A DNA stretch of 53,528 bases from Oscillospiraceae bacterium. Lineage in GTDB: Bacteria > Bacillota > Clostridia > Oscillospirales > Ruminococcaceae. The position numbers and the translations under genes are program-made. Shown piece by piece: positions 15,662 through 24,436 of the stretch. The DNA lies in NCBI GenBank assembly GCA_029006135.1, contig JAQXGE010000051.1:1-53528 (forward strand). Direction: 5' to 3'. Below the pieces are notes generated by a model. That model saw nothing but the letters and a program-made list of their open reading frames with translations, was not told the origin of the DNA and made no database searches. Numbering within the stretch: position 1 is the first letter of the stretch; the number at the start of each line of letters is the position of its first letter.

Positions 15662-16160
15662 AGAGTGTTCCGCCTTTCTTATAATAGCGTTCAATCCAGC
15701 GCGGCTCAAAGCGGCGCTTGAACTGTACCCCCCGCTGGTGATCCGCGCCCCGGGGCATCGTGTAAAGGCAGGGAATCCGGTACAATCCGGCCGCCAGGCG
15801 ATCGGTAAAAATCTGATCCCCAACCATGGCCATCTGCCGGCGGGGCACGCCGAGGCGGCGGCGCGCAACGGCAAGGCCGACCGGCAGCGGCTTGGCCGCA
15901 AGCGGAACCCAGGCCAGCCCAATTCGTTCGGCAAAGGGACGCACCCTCTTGGCGGTATTGTTGGAGACAATCGTCAAGGTGATGCCCGCAGCGCGCATGG
16001 TATCAAGCCAATCGCGGACGGACGGATCAAGTTCCTGACTGCCGTCCCCTGTCAATGTGTTGTCCACATCCAGAACCAGTGCGGTAATCCCGTGGGCACG
16101 GAGGAATTCGGGAGTAATATGCTCAATGGAGCGGAAGATATAATCAGGAGTTAAGAGCAT
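15654..16160 (-). CDS. YqeG family HAD-IIIA phosphatase
   Basis: 168-residue HAD phosphatase without large cap. Motif I is ALVLDVDNTLTG (two catalytic Asp), motif II TIVSNNT, Lys in KPLPVGL and motif IV MVGDQIFTD, matching YqeG of Firmicutes, related to phosphatidylglycerophosphate phosphatases. ATG 16160 is preferred over a TTG 24 bases upstream because the AAAGGA site lies between them. It is coupled to the endonuclease IV-like gene by an overlap. Confidence 0.85.
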   Translation of the reverse strand: MLLTPDYIFRSIEHITPEFLRAHGITALVLDVDNTLTGDGSQELDPSVRDWLDTMRAAGITLTIVSNNTAKRVRPFAERIGLAWVPLAAKPLPVGLAVARRRLGVPRRQMAMVGDQIFTDRLAAGLYRIPCLYTMPRGADHQRGVQFKRRFEPRWIERYYKKGGTLYE

Positions 16161-16198
16161 GGGGACACCTGTTCCTTTTTTCAAAAAACGGAAATGTG

Positions 16199-16240
16199 CA
16201 TAAAACAGAAAGAACAGGTTCGCGGCTGCGAACCTGTTCT
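16199..16240 (-). terminator. Terminator after rpsU
   Basis: A perfect 13-bp stem (16211-16223 with 16228-16240) with a four-base loop; on the minus strand it is followed by TTTCTGTTTTA. It separates rpsU from the YqeG-type gene. Confidence 0.85.
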
Positions 16241-16304
16241 GCCGTTCCTGTTGGTAAACACGGTTATCGAAAACGGCGGCATTGCCGCTGCGATGGTTCC
16301 GGGA

Positions 16305-16481
16305 TTACTTGTACTTGCGCTTGCGGGCGGCTTCGGACTTCTTCTTGCGGCGCACGGACGGCTTCTCATAAGCCTCGCGCTTACGCACTTCAGCAAGGAC
16401 ACCACTGCGGGCAGTGCTGCGCTTGAAACGGCGCAGGGCGCTCTCAAGGGATTCGCCCTCTTTGACACGGATCTCCGACAT
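16305..16481 (-). CDS. rpsU: 30S ribosomal protein S21
   Basis: 58-residue, very basic protein with the S21 signature: [20 protein letters not shown] at the start, [20 protein letters not shown] at the end. S21 helps base-pairing of 16S rRNA with the Shine-Dalgarno site during initiation. The ATG at 16481 is preceded by AAGGGAGGG; an in-frame start 14 codons earlier would contain that site and is rejected. The gene has its own promoter and terminator. Confidence 0.96.
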   Translation of the reverse strand: MSEIRVKEGESLESALRRFKRSTARSGVLAEVRKREAYEKPSVRRKKKSEAARKRKYK

Positions 16482-16549
16482 CTTTTTCCCTCCCTTGGTC
16501 TGAGACAGGAGTTTGCCGGTCAATAATTATCAATCAACCAGTATTTGAA

Positions 16550-16579
16550 ATTATACTATACTTCACCTGTCTCTGTCAA
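16550..16579 (-). promoter_or_regulatory. Promoter for rpsU
   Basis: On the minus strand TTGACA (16574-16579), an 18-base spacer and TATAAT (16550-16555), both consensus hexamers, as expected for a highly expressed ribosomal protein gene. Confidence 0.82.
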
Positions 16580-16647
16580 CCGCGATTTTTGACATTAGAG
16601 GGAAGTTTCCAAAATTTCATAAAATTTTAAGTTTTTTCCGTTCCGCA

Positions 16648-17412
16648 TTAAATCAGACTGACTAGCCAGAGCCCCCCATAAATCACCGGCTGATGAATCA
16701 TATAGATCGGAAGCGTATGGCTTCCCAGTGCGCACAGAGGACGAAGCAGAGCCGGCGGCGTTCCCGCATAGCGGCGCAGAGCGGGGAGGAACTTTTTCCC
16801 AAAGAAATATCCCGTCCAGTAAAGGAACAGCCAGGGAATAAGCGGGAAATAATCCGCGGAAGAGAAAACGCTCAAATCCGGGAATCCCAGTATATACCAG
16901 TTGCGGGCATAGAGTGCGGCGGGCAGTTCAGCAAGGCGCAGGCTCTCAAAGCCCAGCGCACCATAGGGAACTTGATTGGTCAGGAAAAAGAGCAGTGCGC
17001 TCAGCGCCATCCCTGCCCCGGCAGGAATTTTTTCGAGCAGCGAGCGCAGCAGGCAGGTAATCAGCACCGCACTGCCCAGAAGATGCAGTACGCCGAACCA
17101 GATGGATTCCTCCGGCATGACCGTCACGGTGACAAGGGTCAGCACCGCTGCACAGGCAGAAACAAGAAGGCCGTTTTTCAGCGGTCGGCGGGAGAGTGAG
17201 AAGCTAAGACCCGACAGAAGAATAAAGCTCCAGCAGATATACTGCTGCCAGGCGTGGCATCCCGGGGACCAGATGGAATACCAGCTGCTCTCGTGCCCGA
17301 ACAGATACACCCAGTCATACATGGCATGGTAGGCAAGCATATTGAGCAAAGCCAGACCGCGCAGAGCATCCAGCTGCCACAGTCGGGCGCGGGGCGCAGA
17401 AGATTGACGCAA
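16648..17412 (-). CDS. DUF1624/HGSNAT-like membrane acyltransferase-family protein
   Basis: 254-residue polytopic membrane protein of the DUF1624 group, related to the catalytic part of heparan-alpha-glucosaminide N-acetyltransferase. The N-terminus RLWQLDALRGLALLNMLAYH matches the conserved D-x-x-RG-x-A motif and His of the family; six to seven hydrophobic segments follow and the end is GSHTLPIYMIHQPV, also conserved. No ATG is available; TTG 17412 has an AAGGGGGG site at proper distance, so I use it, though TTG 17433 is possible. Its substrate is unknown. It stands alone between rpsU and a divergent HAD gene. Confidence 0.78.
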   Translation of the reverse strand: MRQSSAPRARLWQLDALRGLALLNMLAYHAMYDWVYLFGHESSWYSIWSPGCHAWQQYICWSFILLSGLSFSLSRRPLKNGLLVSACAAVLTLVTVTVMPEESIWFGVLHLLGSAVLITCLLRSLLEKIPAGAGMALSALLFFLTNQVPYGALGFESLRLAELPAALYARNWYILGFPDLSVFSSADYFPLIPWLFLYWTGYFFGKKFLPALRRYAGTPPALLRPLCALGSHTLPIYMIHQPVIYGGLWLVSLI

Positions 17413-17486
17413 GGACAGTCCCCCCTTCTTCAAATGAACTGGCCCCAGTTTACCACACTTTTACAAGGGTTTGCAACTCGGCAATA

Positions 17487-17515
17487 TTGCAAACTGCCGA
17501 ATTTTGCGGTAAAAT
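17487..17515 (+). promoter_or_regulatory. Promoter for the Cof-type phosphatase gene
   Basis: TTGCAA (17487-17492), 17-base spacer, TAAAAT (17510-17515). Around it lie inverted TCGGCA and TGCCGA elements, one upstream of the -35 and one in the spacer, that could be an operator; this part is speculative. Confidence 0.62.
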
Positions 17516-17550
17516 TCCTGTGGAAGATGTGAATTGACGGAGGAGATTTT

Positions 17551-18384
17551 ATGTCAGATATTCGCCTGATTGCACTGGACCTGGACGGCACCGTGCTGAA
17601 TGACCAAAAGCAGATTACGCCGCGCACGCTGAATGCCATCCGGGAAGCCATCCAGGCCGGGGTGGATGTCATCCCCGCCACGGGGCGCACGGCAAGCGGC
17701 GTTCCCGAGGAATTTTTGAAGATTCCCGGTGTACGCTATGCCCTGACCTCCAACGGGGCCAGCGTTGTGGAGCTGAGTTCCGGGCGGCATCTTGCCGAAC
17801 TGGCGTTCACGCCCGAAATGGCGCAGGCCGTTTACGGCCGCGTGGCGCACACTGGCGGCTCCATGGCGATTTTTGTGGACGGGCGTCCCTATACCGATGT
17901 TTACGGTATGAACGAGGGTCTGTCGCTCTACCCGCCTGCCATGCATCCGTATCTGCGCTCCACCCGCGTCATGGTGGAGGATATGCCCGCCTTTTTCCGC
18001 GCACATCCCCATGAAGTGGAAAAGTTCAGCATCATGTACCCGGACACCGCTTCCCGCGATGCCGCATGGCAGGCCGTCGAAAAAGACTGCGATGTGGAGA
18101 TTACTTCAAGCATCCCCAACAATCTTGAGATCAATGCGCGCGGCGTGACAAAAGGGCGCGGGCTTCTGGTTCTTGCGGAAACCCTGGGGCTCAGCCGCAG
18201 TCAGGTGATGGCCTGCGGTGATTCCGGCAACGACCTGACCATGATACAAAACGCCGGGCTTGGCGTAGCCATGGCCAACGCGACGCCGGAAGTTCTGGCC
18301 GCAGCGGATTTTGTGACAGCTTCCAACAACGAGGACGGCGTGGCAAAAGCCATCGAGCGGTTTGTTCTGGGACGGGCTGACTGA
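17551..18384 (+). CDS. Cof-type HAD-IIB phosphatase
   Basis: Sugar-phosphate or nucleotide-phosphate hydrolase, 277 aa, cytoplasmic. Motif I LIALDLDGTVLND, motif II PATGRT, the cap domain between about residues 85 and 190, the EI(N)ARGVTKGRGL region that ends in the conserved Lys, and motif IV ACGDSGNDLTMI are all as in YidA/Cof proteins. RBS GGAGGAG precedes the ATG. The physiological substrate cannot be told from sequence. Confidence 0.92.
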   Translation: MSDIRLIALDLDGTVLNDQKQITPRTLNAIREAIQAGVDVIPATGRTASGVPEEFLKIPGVRYALTSNGASVVELSSGRHLAELAFTPEMAQAVYGRVAHTGGSMAIFVDGRPYTDVYGMNEGLSLYPPAMHPYLRSTRVMVEDMPAFFRAHPHEVEKFSIMYPDTASRDAAWQAVEKDCDVEITSSIPNNLEINARGVTKGRGLLVLAETLGLSRSQVMACGDSGNDLTMIQNAGLGVAMANATPEVLAAADFVTASNNEDGVAKAIERFVLGRAD

Positions 18385-18520
18385 ACAGCAGAGGCAGAAA
18401 TAGATTTATTTTTTCCGCAGCGGAAAAAGGGCTTGTCAAAAAGCCCTTTCCCGCATACAATATTTTTGAAGTATCGCGTTTTCGCGGCCAGTGGCCGCTG
18501 TTAAGGGAGGTTATTTGTCA

Positions 18521-19768
18521 ATGGGATGGGGCGTCAATGTTTTAGTAGGTCAGTCGGGCGGTCCGACTGCGGTCATCAACTCCAGCCTGGCGGGCGTGTT
18601 TGAGTCGGCCCGCGCGCTCGGAGTCGACCATGTTTACGGCATGGAGTACGGCATTGAAGGTCTGCTTCAGGGGAAAATCGTGGACCTCAATCAATATCTG
18701 GACGATAAGATGGAGATTGAGCTGCTCAAGCGCACGCCCTCGAGTTATCTGGGCAGCTGCCGGTTCAAGCTGCCCGACCCGGGTACTGACGAGCGGCCGT
18801 TCCTGCGCCTGTTTGAATTGTTTGAGAAGTACAGCATCGGCGCCGTTTTCTATATCGGCGGCAATGACTCGATGGATACCATTGCCAAGCTGGCCGCATA
18901 CGGTGCAGCAAAGGGTAGCAGCATCCGATTCATCGGTGTTCCCAAGACGATTGACAATGACCTGATGTTTACCGACCACACGCCGGGCTACGGCAGTGCG
19001 GCCAAATATATTGCCACTATATTAAAGGAAGTCATCTGCGATTCCAGCGTGTATGATATCCGCAGCGTTACGGTTGCCGAGATTATGGGCCGCCACACCG
19101 GATGGCTGGCCGGCGCCGCAAGCCTTGCTGCCGGGCCGGACAGCCCGGGACCGGATATTATTCTGCTGCCGGAACGTCCCTTTGATGAGGACGCATTTTT
19201 GCAGCGGGTAGCCGAGCTGGAAAAGACCCGCCACAATGTGATGATTGCCGCAAGTGAGGGTGTCAAGAATCGGGACGGCGTGTTCCTCTGCGACCTTGTC
19301 AGCACGGCCGGCCAGCTGGACGCATTCGGCCATAAGGCTATTCTGTCCGGCACGAGCCGGTACCTGGCTGACCTGATTCGGGTGCGTCTGGGCTGCAAGA
19401 CCCGCGCGATTGAGTTCTCCACCCTGCAGCGGTGTGCTTCCCATCTGGCGAGCCGCACCGATGTGACCGAAGCCTATCAGGCAGGCGGTGCCGCCGTTGA
19501 GGCCGCTTTTGAGGGGCAGACCGGCATGATGGCCGGCATCCGCCGGATTTCCGACCAGCCTTACCGCACTGAAACCGCCATGGTGGACGTTCAGAAAGTT
19601 GCCAATCTTGAGAAAAAGGTGCCGGACAGCTGGATCACTGCGGACGGAATGGGCGTCACTGCGGAGTTTGAGCGCTACGCACGCCCCCTCATTCAGGCTG
19701 AGCTGACCCCCATCTACATTGACGGCGTTCCCCGCCATCTTCACCTCGAGAGCCGGGACGCACAGTAA
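18521..19768 (+). CDS. pfp: 6-phosphofructokinase, pyrophosphate-dependent type
   Basis: Phosphorylates fructose-6-phosphate in glycolysis, probably with pyrophosphate rather than ATP, which makes the step reversible. The 415-residue product has GQSGGPTAVIN at the start, GGNDSM (about 111-116) at the phosphoryl-donor site and PKTIDND, in which Lys replaces the Gly of ATP-dependent enzymes (PGTIDND), a hallmark of PPi-PFK; MGRHTGWLA follows. Longer than ATP-PFK (about 320 aa). ATG 18521 has AAGGGAGG ten bases upstream; an earlier in-frame GTG at 18491 lies inside a hairpin (18485-18499) and is rejected. It is a single gene followed by a terminator. Confidence 0.9.
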   Translation: MGWGVNVLVGQSGGPTAVINSSLAGVFESARALGVDHVYGMEYGIEGLLQGKIVDLNQYLDDKMEIELLKRTPSSYLGSCRFKLPDPGTDERPFLRLFELFEKYSIGAVFYIGGNDSMDTIAKLAAYGAAKGSSIRFIGVPKTIDNDLMFTDHTPGYGSAAKYIATILKEVICDSSVYDIRSVTVAEIMGRHTGWLAGAASLAAGPDSPGPDIILLPERPFDEDAFLQRVAELEKTRHNVMIAASEGVKNRDGVFLCDLVSTAGQLDAFGHKAILSGTSRYLADLIRVRLGCKTRAIEFSTLQRCASHLASRTDVTEAYQAGGAAVEAAFEGQTGMMAGIRRISDQPYRTETAMVDVQKVANLEKKVPDSWITADGMGVTAEFERYARPLIQAELTPIYIDGVPRHLHLESRDAQ

Positions 19769-19789
19769 ATTATTCTAATATAAAATATG

Positions 19790-19835
19790 CCGGGCACGGT
19801 TCCTTTTTTTGGGGAACGTGCCCGGTACATTTTAT
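19790..19835 (+). terminator. Terminator after pfp, probably bidirectional
   Basis: 13-bp stem with one bulged G (19790-19803 with 19813-19825), loop of T residues, then TACATTTTAT. It separates two convergent genes, pfp and the nitroreductase, and the A-rich left flank would give a T-run on the other strand. Confidence 0.82.
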
Positions 19836-19856
19836 ATTGGGGTTATATTGCAGAGG

Positions 19857-20390
19857 TTACTTCACATAGAAAATGCGGTTTTCCTTGCGGGGTGCGGCGG
19901 GCTTTTTGCCATCCGGTGCGGCGTAGCCGAGAATACAGTTGCCGACACCCCGGAGATTTTCAGCATTGGGGATGCCCCACTCCTTCAGCAGTGCTTTCCC
20001 CTCCTGTGTGTCAAACATTTCTTTGGCGCGGTGAATCCAGCAGGCGGAAAGACCAACGCTCTCGGCGGCATTGAGCATATTGCCCATCGTCAGGCTGCCG
20101 TCCTCCACCCAGGTAGAAGCGGTGGCATCCGCCAGCACTACGGCCACGCAGGGAGCGCCGTAGAATGGGTCGTTGTCGGAACCCATGACCGCCGCGTTCA
20201 TGGCGCTGAGCTTTTTGACGGTTTCAGGGTCCTGCACCACCACAATGATAGTGCTCTGACGGCCCATGCCTGTCGGCGCCCAAAGTCCGGCATTGACAAC
20301 TGCTTCCAGCGCTTCGGGATCAGGCATACGTTTTTCGTAGCTGCGGCAGCTGCGGCGGCTGCGCAAAGTTTCAAGCACTTGGTTTTCCAT
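19857..20390 (-). CDS. Nitroreductase family flavoprotein
   Basis: FMN-dependent NAD(P)H oxidoreductase of the nitroreductase fold, 177 aa. SRRSCRSYEKRMP near the N-terminus binds the FMN phosphate, WAPTGMGRQ is the second FMN-binding loop, and GLSACWIHRAKEMF and the late GVGNCILGYA are family features. ATG 20390 with AAAGGA upstream is preferred to a TTG two codons earlier. The natural electron acceptor is unknown. It is convergent with pfp and not in an operon. Confidence 0.9.
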   Translation of the reverse strand: MENQVLETLRSRRSCRSYEKRMPDPEALEAVVNAGLWAPTGMGRQSTIIVVVQDPETVKKLSAMNAAVMGSDNDPFYGAPCVAVVLADATASTWVEDGSLTMGNMLNAAESVGLSACWIHRAKEMFDTQEGKALLKEWGIPNAENLRGVGNCILGYAAPDGKKPAAPRKENRIFYVK

Positions 20391-20534
20391 AGACAATCTA
20401 TCCTTTCTTTAATGCCCCTTTCAAGGCACGATGATACAAAATGGAGCGGATTCATTAATGTTTTTGTCATATCTATTTGGTGCAAACTGCTAAAACAGCC
20501 CGACAAAAATTTGTCAAATTCTTCGTTTCAGCCA

Positions 20535-20563
20535 TTGCCTTTTGGACGCGATTCCGCTATACT
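20535..20563 (+). promoter_or_regulatory. Promoter for pckA
   Basis: TTGCCT (20535-20540), 17-base spacer, TATACT (20558-20563), about 57 bases before the pckA start. Confidence 0.65.
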
Positions 20564-20619
20564 TATTACAGTTCCATTATAAATGATTTTACAATGGCAT
20601 ACAAGGAGGTATTTTTCCC

Positions 20620-22209
20620 ATGGAGACCTATGGAATTGAAAAACTCGGTATCATCGGCCCCAAGGCCGTGTACCGCAATCTGACCCCTGCTCAGCTGACC
20701 GAGGCTGCTCTGCGCCGCGGTGAAGGCACCCTGAGCAACACCGGTGCTCTGGTTGTTACCACCGGCAAATATACCGGCCGCTCCCCTAACGACAAGTTCA
20801 TCGTGGACACTGAAGGCGTCCACAATGAGATTGCTTGGGGCAAGGTCAACCGCCCCATCAGCCGTGAGAAGTTCAACGCCATCAAGGAGAAGGTTGCCGC
20901 TTACCTGCAGGGCCGCGAAATCTTCATCTTCGACGGCATGGCCGGCGCTGATCCCAAGTACACCAAGAAGTTCCGCATCGTGAACGAGCTGGCCAGCCAG
21001 AACCTGTTCATCCATGACCTGCTCATCCGTCCCACCGCAGAGGAGCTGGCCAACTACGGCGAGCCTGACTACACCATGCTGGTCGCTCCCGGCTTCAAGT
21101 GCGATCCCGCCGTTGACGGCGTGAACAGCGAAGCTGCCATCATGATCGACTACGAAGCTCACATGATCGTCATCTGCGGCAGCCAGTACAGCGGCGAGAT
21201 CAAGAAGAGCGTCTTCTCCACCATGAACTACGTCATGACCAAGGAGAACGTCCTGCCCATGCACTGCTCCGCCAACATGGACCCCGTCACCGGCGAGACC
21301 GCTGTCTTCTTCGGTCTGTCCGGCACCGGCAAGACCACCCTGTCCGCTGACCCCGCCCGTCAGCTCATCGGCGACGACGAGCACGGCTGGAGCCCCGACG
21401 GTGTGTTCAACTTCGAGGGCGGCTGCTACGCCAAGTGCATCAACCTCTCTGCCGAGAACGAGCCTGACATCTACAATGCCATCAAGTTCGGCTCCCTGGT
21501 CGAGAACGTTGTGATGGATCCCGAGACCCGCGAGTTCGACTTCAATGACGGTTCTCTGACCGAGAACACCCGCGTGGGCTACCCCATCGACTACATCAAC
21601 AACGCTGCTGTGCCCAGCCGCGGCGGCATCCCCAAGGTTGTTATCTTCCTGACCGCCGATGCGTTCGGCGTTCTGCCTCCGATCAGCCGTCTGAGCCGTG
21701 AAGCTGCCATGTATCACTTCGTGACCGGCTTCACCTCCAAGCTGGCTGGCACCGAGCGCGGCGTCACCGAGCCGCAGCCCACCTTCTCCACCCTGTTCGG
21801 CGAGCCCTTCATGCCGATGGATCCCGCTGTTTACGCTGAGATGCTCGGCGAGAAGCTGGACAAGTACGGCACCAAGGTTTACCTGGTCAACACTGGCTGG
21901 GCCGGCGGTTCCGCTGCTTCCGGCGCAAAGCGCATGAAGCTGAGCTACACCCGCGCCATGGTCACCGCCGCTCTGAACGGCAGCTTCGACAACATCGAGT
22001 TCAAGCATCATGACGTGTTCAACGTTGACTATCCCACCGAGTGCCCCAACGTTCCCGCTGAGAAGCTGGATGCCCGCGGTATGTGGGAGGACAAGGCTGC
22101 TTACGACGAGCAGGCCAACAAGCTGGCTCAGATGTTTGCTGACAACTTCGCCAAGAAGTACCCCAATATGCCCAAGGAGATCGCCGAGGCTGGCCCGAAG
22201 CCCCTCTGA
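20620..22209 (+). CDS. pckA: Phosphoenolpyruvate carboxykinase (ATP)
   Basis: Interconverts oxaloacetate and phosphoenolpyruvate with ATP/ADP. In anaerobic gut bacteria it often runs in the carboxylating direction and conserves energy. 529 aa, normal length. GRSPNDKF near residue 49 binds substrate, GLSGTGKTTLSADP is the P-loop (kinase-1a), DDEHGW the metal-binding kinase-2 motif, and TRVGYPIDYINNA and AKRMKLSYTRAM are conserved active-site segments. Codon use is almost purely C/G-ending with favoured codons, typical of a very highly expressed gene. RBS ACAAGGAGGT. Single gene with own promoter and terminator. Confidence 0.97.
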   Translation: METYGIEKLGIIGPKAVYRNLTPAQLTEAALRRGEGTLSNTGALVVTTGKYTGRSPNDKFIVDTEGVHNEIAWGKVNRPISREKFNAIKEKVAAYLQGREIFIFDGMAGADPKYTKKFRIVNELASQNLFIHDLLIRPTAEELANYGEPDYTMLVAPGFKCDPAVDGVNSEAAIMIDYEAHMIVICGSQYSGEIKKSVFSTMNYVMTKENVLPMHCSANMDPVTGETAVFFGLSGTGKTTLSADPARQLIGDDEHGWSPDGVFNFEGGCYAKCINLSAENEPDIYNAIKFGSLVENVVMDPETREFDFNDGSLTENTRVGYPIDYINNAAVPSRGGIPKVVIFLTADAFGVLPPISRLSREAAMYHFVTGFTSKLAGTERGVTEPQPTFSTLFGEPFMPMDPAVYAEMLGEKLDKYGTKVYLVNTGWAGGSAASGAKRMKLSYTRAMVTAALNGSFDNIEFKHHDVFNVDYPTECPNVPAEKLDARGMWEDKAAYDEQANKLAQMFADNFAKKYPNMPKEIAEAGPKPL

Positions 22210-22237
22210 TTTGATCTCAGCCTGAGCTGAAATAACT

Positions 22238-22275
22238 GCCGCCCGCCGGATTGTTCCGGCGGGCGGCTTTTTGCT
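22238..22275 (+). terminator. Terminator after pckA
   Basis: Perfect 13-bp stem (22238-22250 with 22255-22267), four-base loop, followed by TTTTTGCTG. Confidence 0.9.
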
Positions 22276-22299
22276 GTTATAAAGTTTTGCGCTTGTGTT

Positions 22300-24228
22300 T
22301 TACACATTCCGTTCGGCGCGCAGGATTGTCACGCTGACGGGGGCAAGGGTAACGCACCCAGTCTGTACCGGGCCAAAGGCTTCTGTTCCGGCGTTGGTCC
22401 CATCGCACAGCAGGCGCCAGGAGCCGCTTGGCAGGGCGGCTGTCTGCGGAACTGGTTCCGGGTTATAGTAGACAGCTAAACGTCCCGGCAGCGCGTCTGT
22501 GGGGCGCTCAGGCACAAATCCGATGAGATTGCCCTCCAGTGGAAGGCGGCAGGGCCGCGCGCCGTCCGTGCCGGAGAGTTCCGGGTAGGCACGGCGGATG
22601 GCAAGCAGTCCGCGGTAGTAGCGGACCAAATCCTCCTGTGCGCCAGCGCGGGACCAATCCAGCGCGTTGAGTTCGGCAGGGCCGCGGTAGGTATTGGGCG
22701 CGCCATTTTTGGTGCGGGCAAACTCCTCACCGGAAAGCATGAACGGCAGGCCCTGGCAGGTCAGGTAGATTCCCGCCGCCATGCGGTTCTGAGCAAGGAG
22801 GTCTGCCTCCGGTTCGGCAAAGTTTTTGGTGTGTCCCGCAGTGCATTTGAGCTTATCCCAGAGCGTGTAATCGTCATGGGCGGAGACATACTGCACGATC
22901 TGACGCGGGTTTTGCGGGCGGAACCCCCCTGCACCGTCCTGCCAGGCGGAGATTGCGTGGAGCAAATCACGCGCGCACCCGGGCCGCCCATTCACATAGC
23001 CGGGAGCCGCACTGTCAAAGACACTGCCCTTGATGGCGTCCCGCGTGGAATCACAGAAAAAGCCAATACGCGGGTGCAGCCGGTCCGCCGCCTGCTTGTT
23101 GGCGGGAACAGCGCGGCGCGGCATCCGGGTTGTCCCGCCCTGCCACGGCTCACCGTAGAGCAGGATATCTTTTCCTCCGGGCAGTTTGTCCAGCGCGGCG
23201 CGCACGGCGTTCATCGTATCCACATCCGTGAGTGCCATCAGGTCAAAGCGGAAACCGTCCACATGGTATTCCTTGGCCCAGTAGACGCAGGAATCTACGA
23301 TGTAGCGCCGCACCATTGTGCGCTCAGTGGCAAAGTCATTGCCGCAGCCGGAACCGTTGGTGAGGGTTCCGTCCGGCCACCGGCGCAGCCAGTAGCCGGG
23401 AACGATGCGTTCCATCCAGTTGTCGGCATGATAGGTGTGGTTGTACACAACGTCCATGACCACGCCCAGTCCCGCGCGGTGGATGGCCGCAATCATCGCG
23501 CGGCACTCCCGCACGCGGACCTCGCCGTGGTAGGGGTCGGTGGCGTAGGCGCCTTCCGGAACGTTGTAGTTCAGTGGGTCGTAGCCCCAGTTGTAGCCGC
23601 CGGTGCGCTGGTCAACCGTGGCAAACTCAAAAATCGGCTGGAGCTGCACATGGGTCACGCCGAGATTTTTGAGGTAGTTCAGGCAGGTCGGGTGAATGCC
23701 GTCCCCGTCAAGGGTGGTATTATCCATCGTAAAGGCGAGGAATTTACCGCGCAGATTTTCCGGCACACCGCTGTGCGGGTCGGCGGAAAAATCCGAGACG
23801 TGCGCCTCCCAGACCGACTGCGCGTGGGGCGGCAGTTCGGGGCGGCGGTCGTTCTCCCAGCCGTCGGGCACGGCAGAATCAAGGTCCAGCACCATGCTGC
23901 GTTCCCCGTTGATGCCCGCCGAGCGCGCATACGGGTCGGCGGCGCTGTCGGTATGGCCGTCCGGGAAGGTCAGTTCATAGCGGTAATACTGCCCCGCAAG
24001 GTTGCCGGGCAATACGGTCAGCCAGGTTCCATGAGCATCTTTCTGCATGGGGGTCAGCCCCAAATCCGCCGCGCCGGGTTCCTCGTCCGAGCCTGTCGTG
24101 TAGCGGTGCAGCGTGACCGAACTGGCGGTGGGTGCCCAGACCCGGAAAGCCGTGCGTTCCGGCGTCCAGTTTGCGCCAAGGTCGTGCCGCGGGTAAGTCG
24201 GCAATGCCGCTGCCTGTGTTTCATTCAT
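22300..24228 (-). CDS. pulA: Type I pullulanase / glycogen-debranching GH13
   Basis: Hydrolyses alpha-1,6 branches of pullulan, glycogen or limit dextrins. 642 aa without signal peptide, so it acts in the cytoplasm. The N-terminus (FRVWAPTASSVTLHRY) is a CBM48-like domain; YNWGYDPLNYNVPEG is the type I pullulanase signature; VMDVVYNHT is GH13 region I; DGFRFDLMAL carries the nucleophile Asp; LLYGEPW the acid/base Glu; and VSAHDDYTLWDK the transition-state His-Asp. ATG 24228 follows GGGGAGGG. A good promoter lies upstream and it is convergent with pckA. It is not part of the mannan operon, which ends upstream of it behind a hairpin. Confidence 0.93.
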   Translation of the reverse strand: MNETQAAALPTYPRHDLGANWTPERTAFRVWAPTASSVTLHRYTTGSDEEPGAADLGLTPMQKDAHGTWLTVLPGNLAGQYYRYELTFPDGHTDSAADPYARSAGINGERSMVLDLDSAVPDGWENDRRPELPPHAQSVWEAHVSDFSADPHSGVPENLRGKFLAFTMDNTTLDGDGIHPTCLNYLKNLGVTHVQLQPIFEFATVDQRTGGYNWGYDPLNYNVPEGAYATDPYHGEVRVRECRAMIAAIHRAGLGVVMDVVYNHTYHADNWMERIVPGYWLRRWPDGTLTNGSGCGNDFATERTMVRRYIVDSCVYWAKEYHVDGFRFDLMALTDVDTMNAVRAALDKLPGGKDILLYGEPWQGGTTRMPRRAVPANKQAADRLHPRIGFFCDSTRDAIKGSVFDSAAPGYVNGRPGCARDLLHAISAWQDGAGGFRPQNPRQIVQYVSAHDDYTLWDKLKCTAGHTKNFAEPEADLLAQNRMAAGIYLTCQGLPFMLSGEEFARTKNGAPNTYRGPAELNALDWSRAGAQEDLVRYYRGLLAIRRAYPELSGTDGARPCRLPLEGNLIGFVPERPTDALPGRLAVYYNPEPVPQTAALPSGSWRLLCDGTNAGTEAFGPVQTGCVTLAPVSVTILRAERNV

Positions 24229-24286
24229 CGGTGATCTTCCCTCCCCTGCGCCGGTGCAAAGCCCTGCCCGGCGCGTATCTGGCATT

Positions 24287-24315
24287 ATTTTATCAGGTGT
24301 TCAACATTTCCGCAA
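24287..24315 (-). promoter_or_regulatory. Promoter for pulA
   Basis: On the minus strand TTGCGG (24310-24315), 17-base spacer and TAAAAT (24287-24292), about 60 bases ahead of the pulA start. Confidence 0.62.
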
Positions 24316-24330
24316 GGGCTGATAAAAGGC

Positions 24331-24376
24331 AGCGGGCTGCCTGTATGGATACAGACAGCCCGCTTGGCATTTTTTA
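24331..24376 (-). terminator. Hairpin terminator at the end of the mannan operon
   Basis: Left arm 24331-24346 pairs with 24349-24364 through nine and six base pairs with one mismatch. T residues follow on both strands (CCTTTTA on minus, CATTTTTT on plus). It lies about 70 bases after the alpha-galactosidase stop and before the pulA promoter. Confidence 0.65.
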
Positions 24377-24436
24377 GGGATTCAGCTTTCCTCGTTCCCC
24401 CGCTTCGCATTCAGATGAGCGAAGGAAGTCCGGTTC

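Noticed and set aside
17551-18460. Terminator after the Cof-type phosphatase gene at about 18408-18450
   Set aside because: Two short inverted repeats occur (around TTTTTTCCGC and AAAGGGCTT), but neither is followed by a T-run on the plus strand, so I do not list it.
20566-22011. A 481-codon minus-strand open frame opposite pckA
   Set aside because: Very biased codon use in pckA creates the long antisense frame; the translation is repetitive and resembles no protein.
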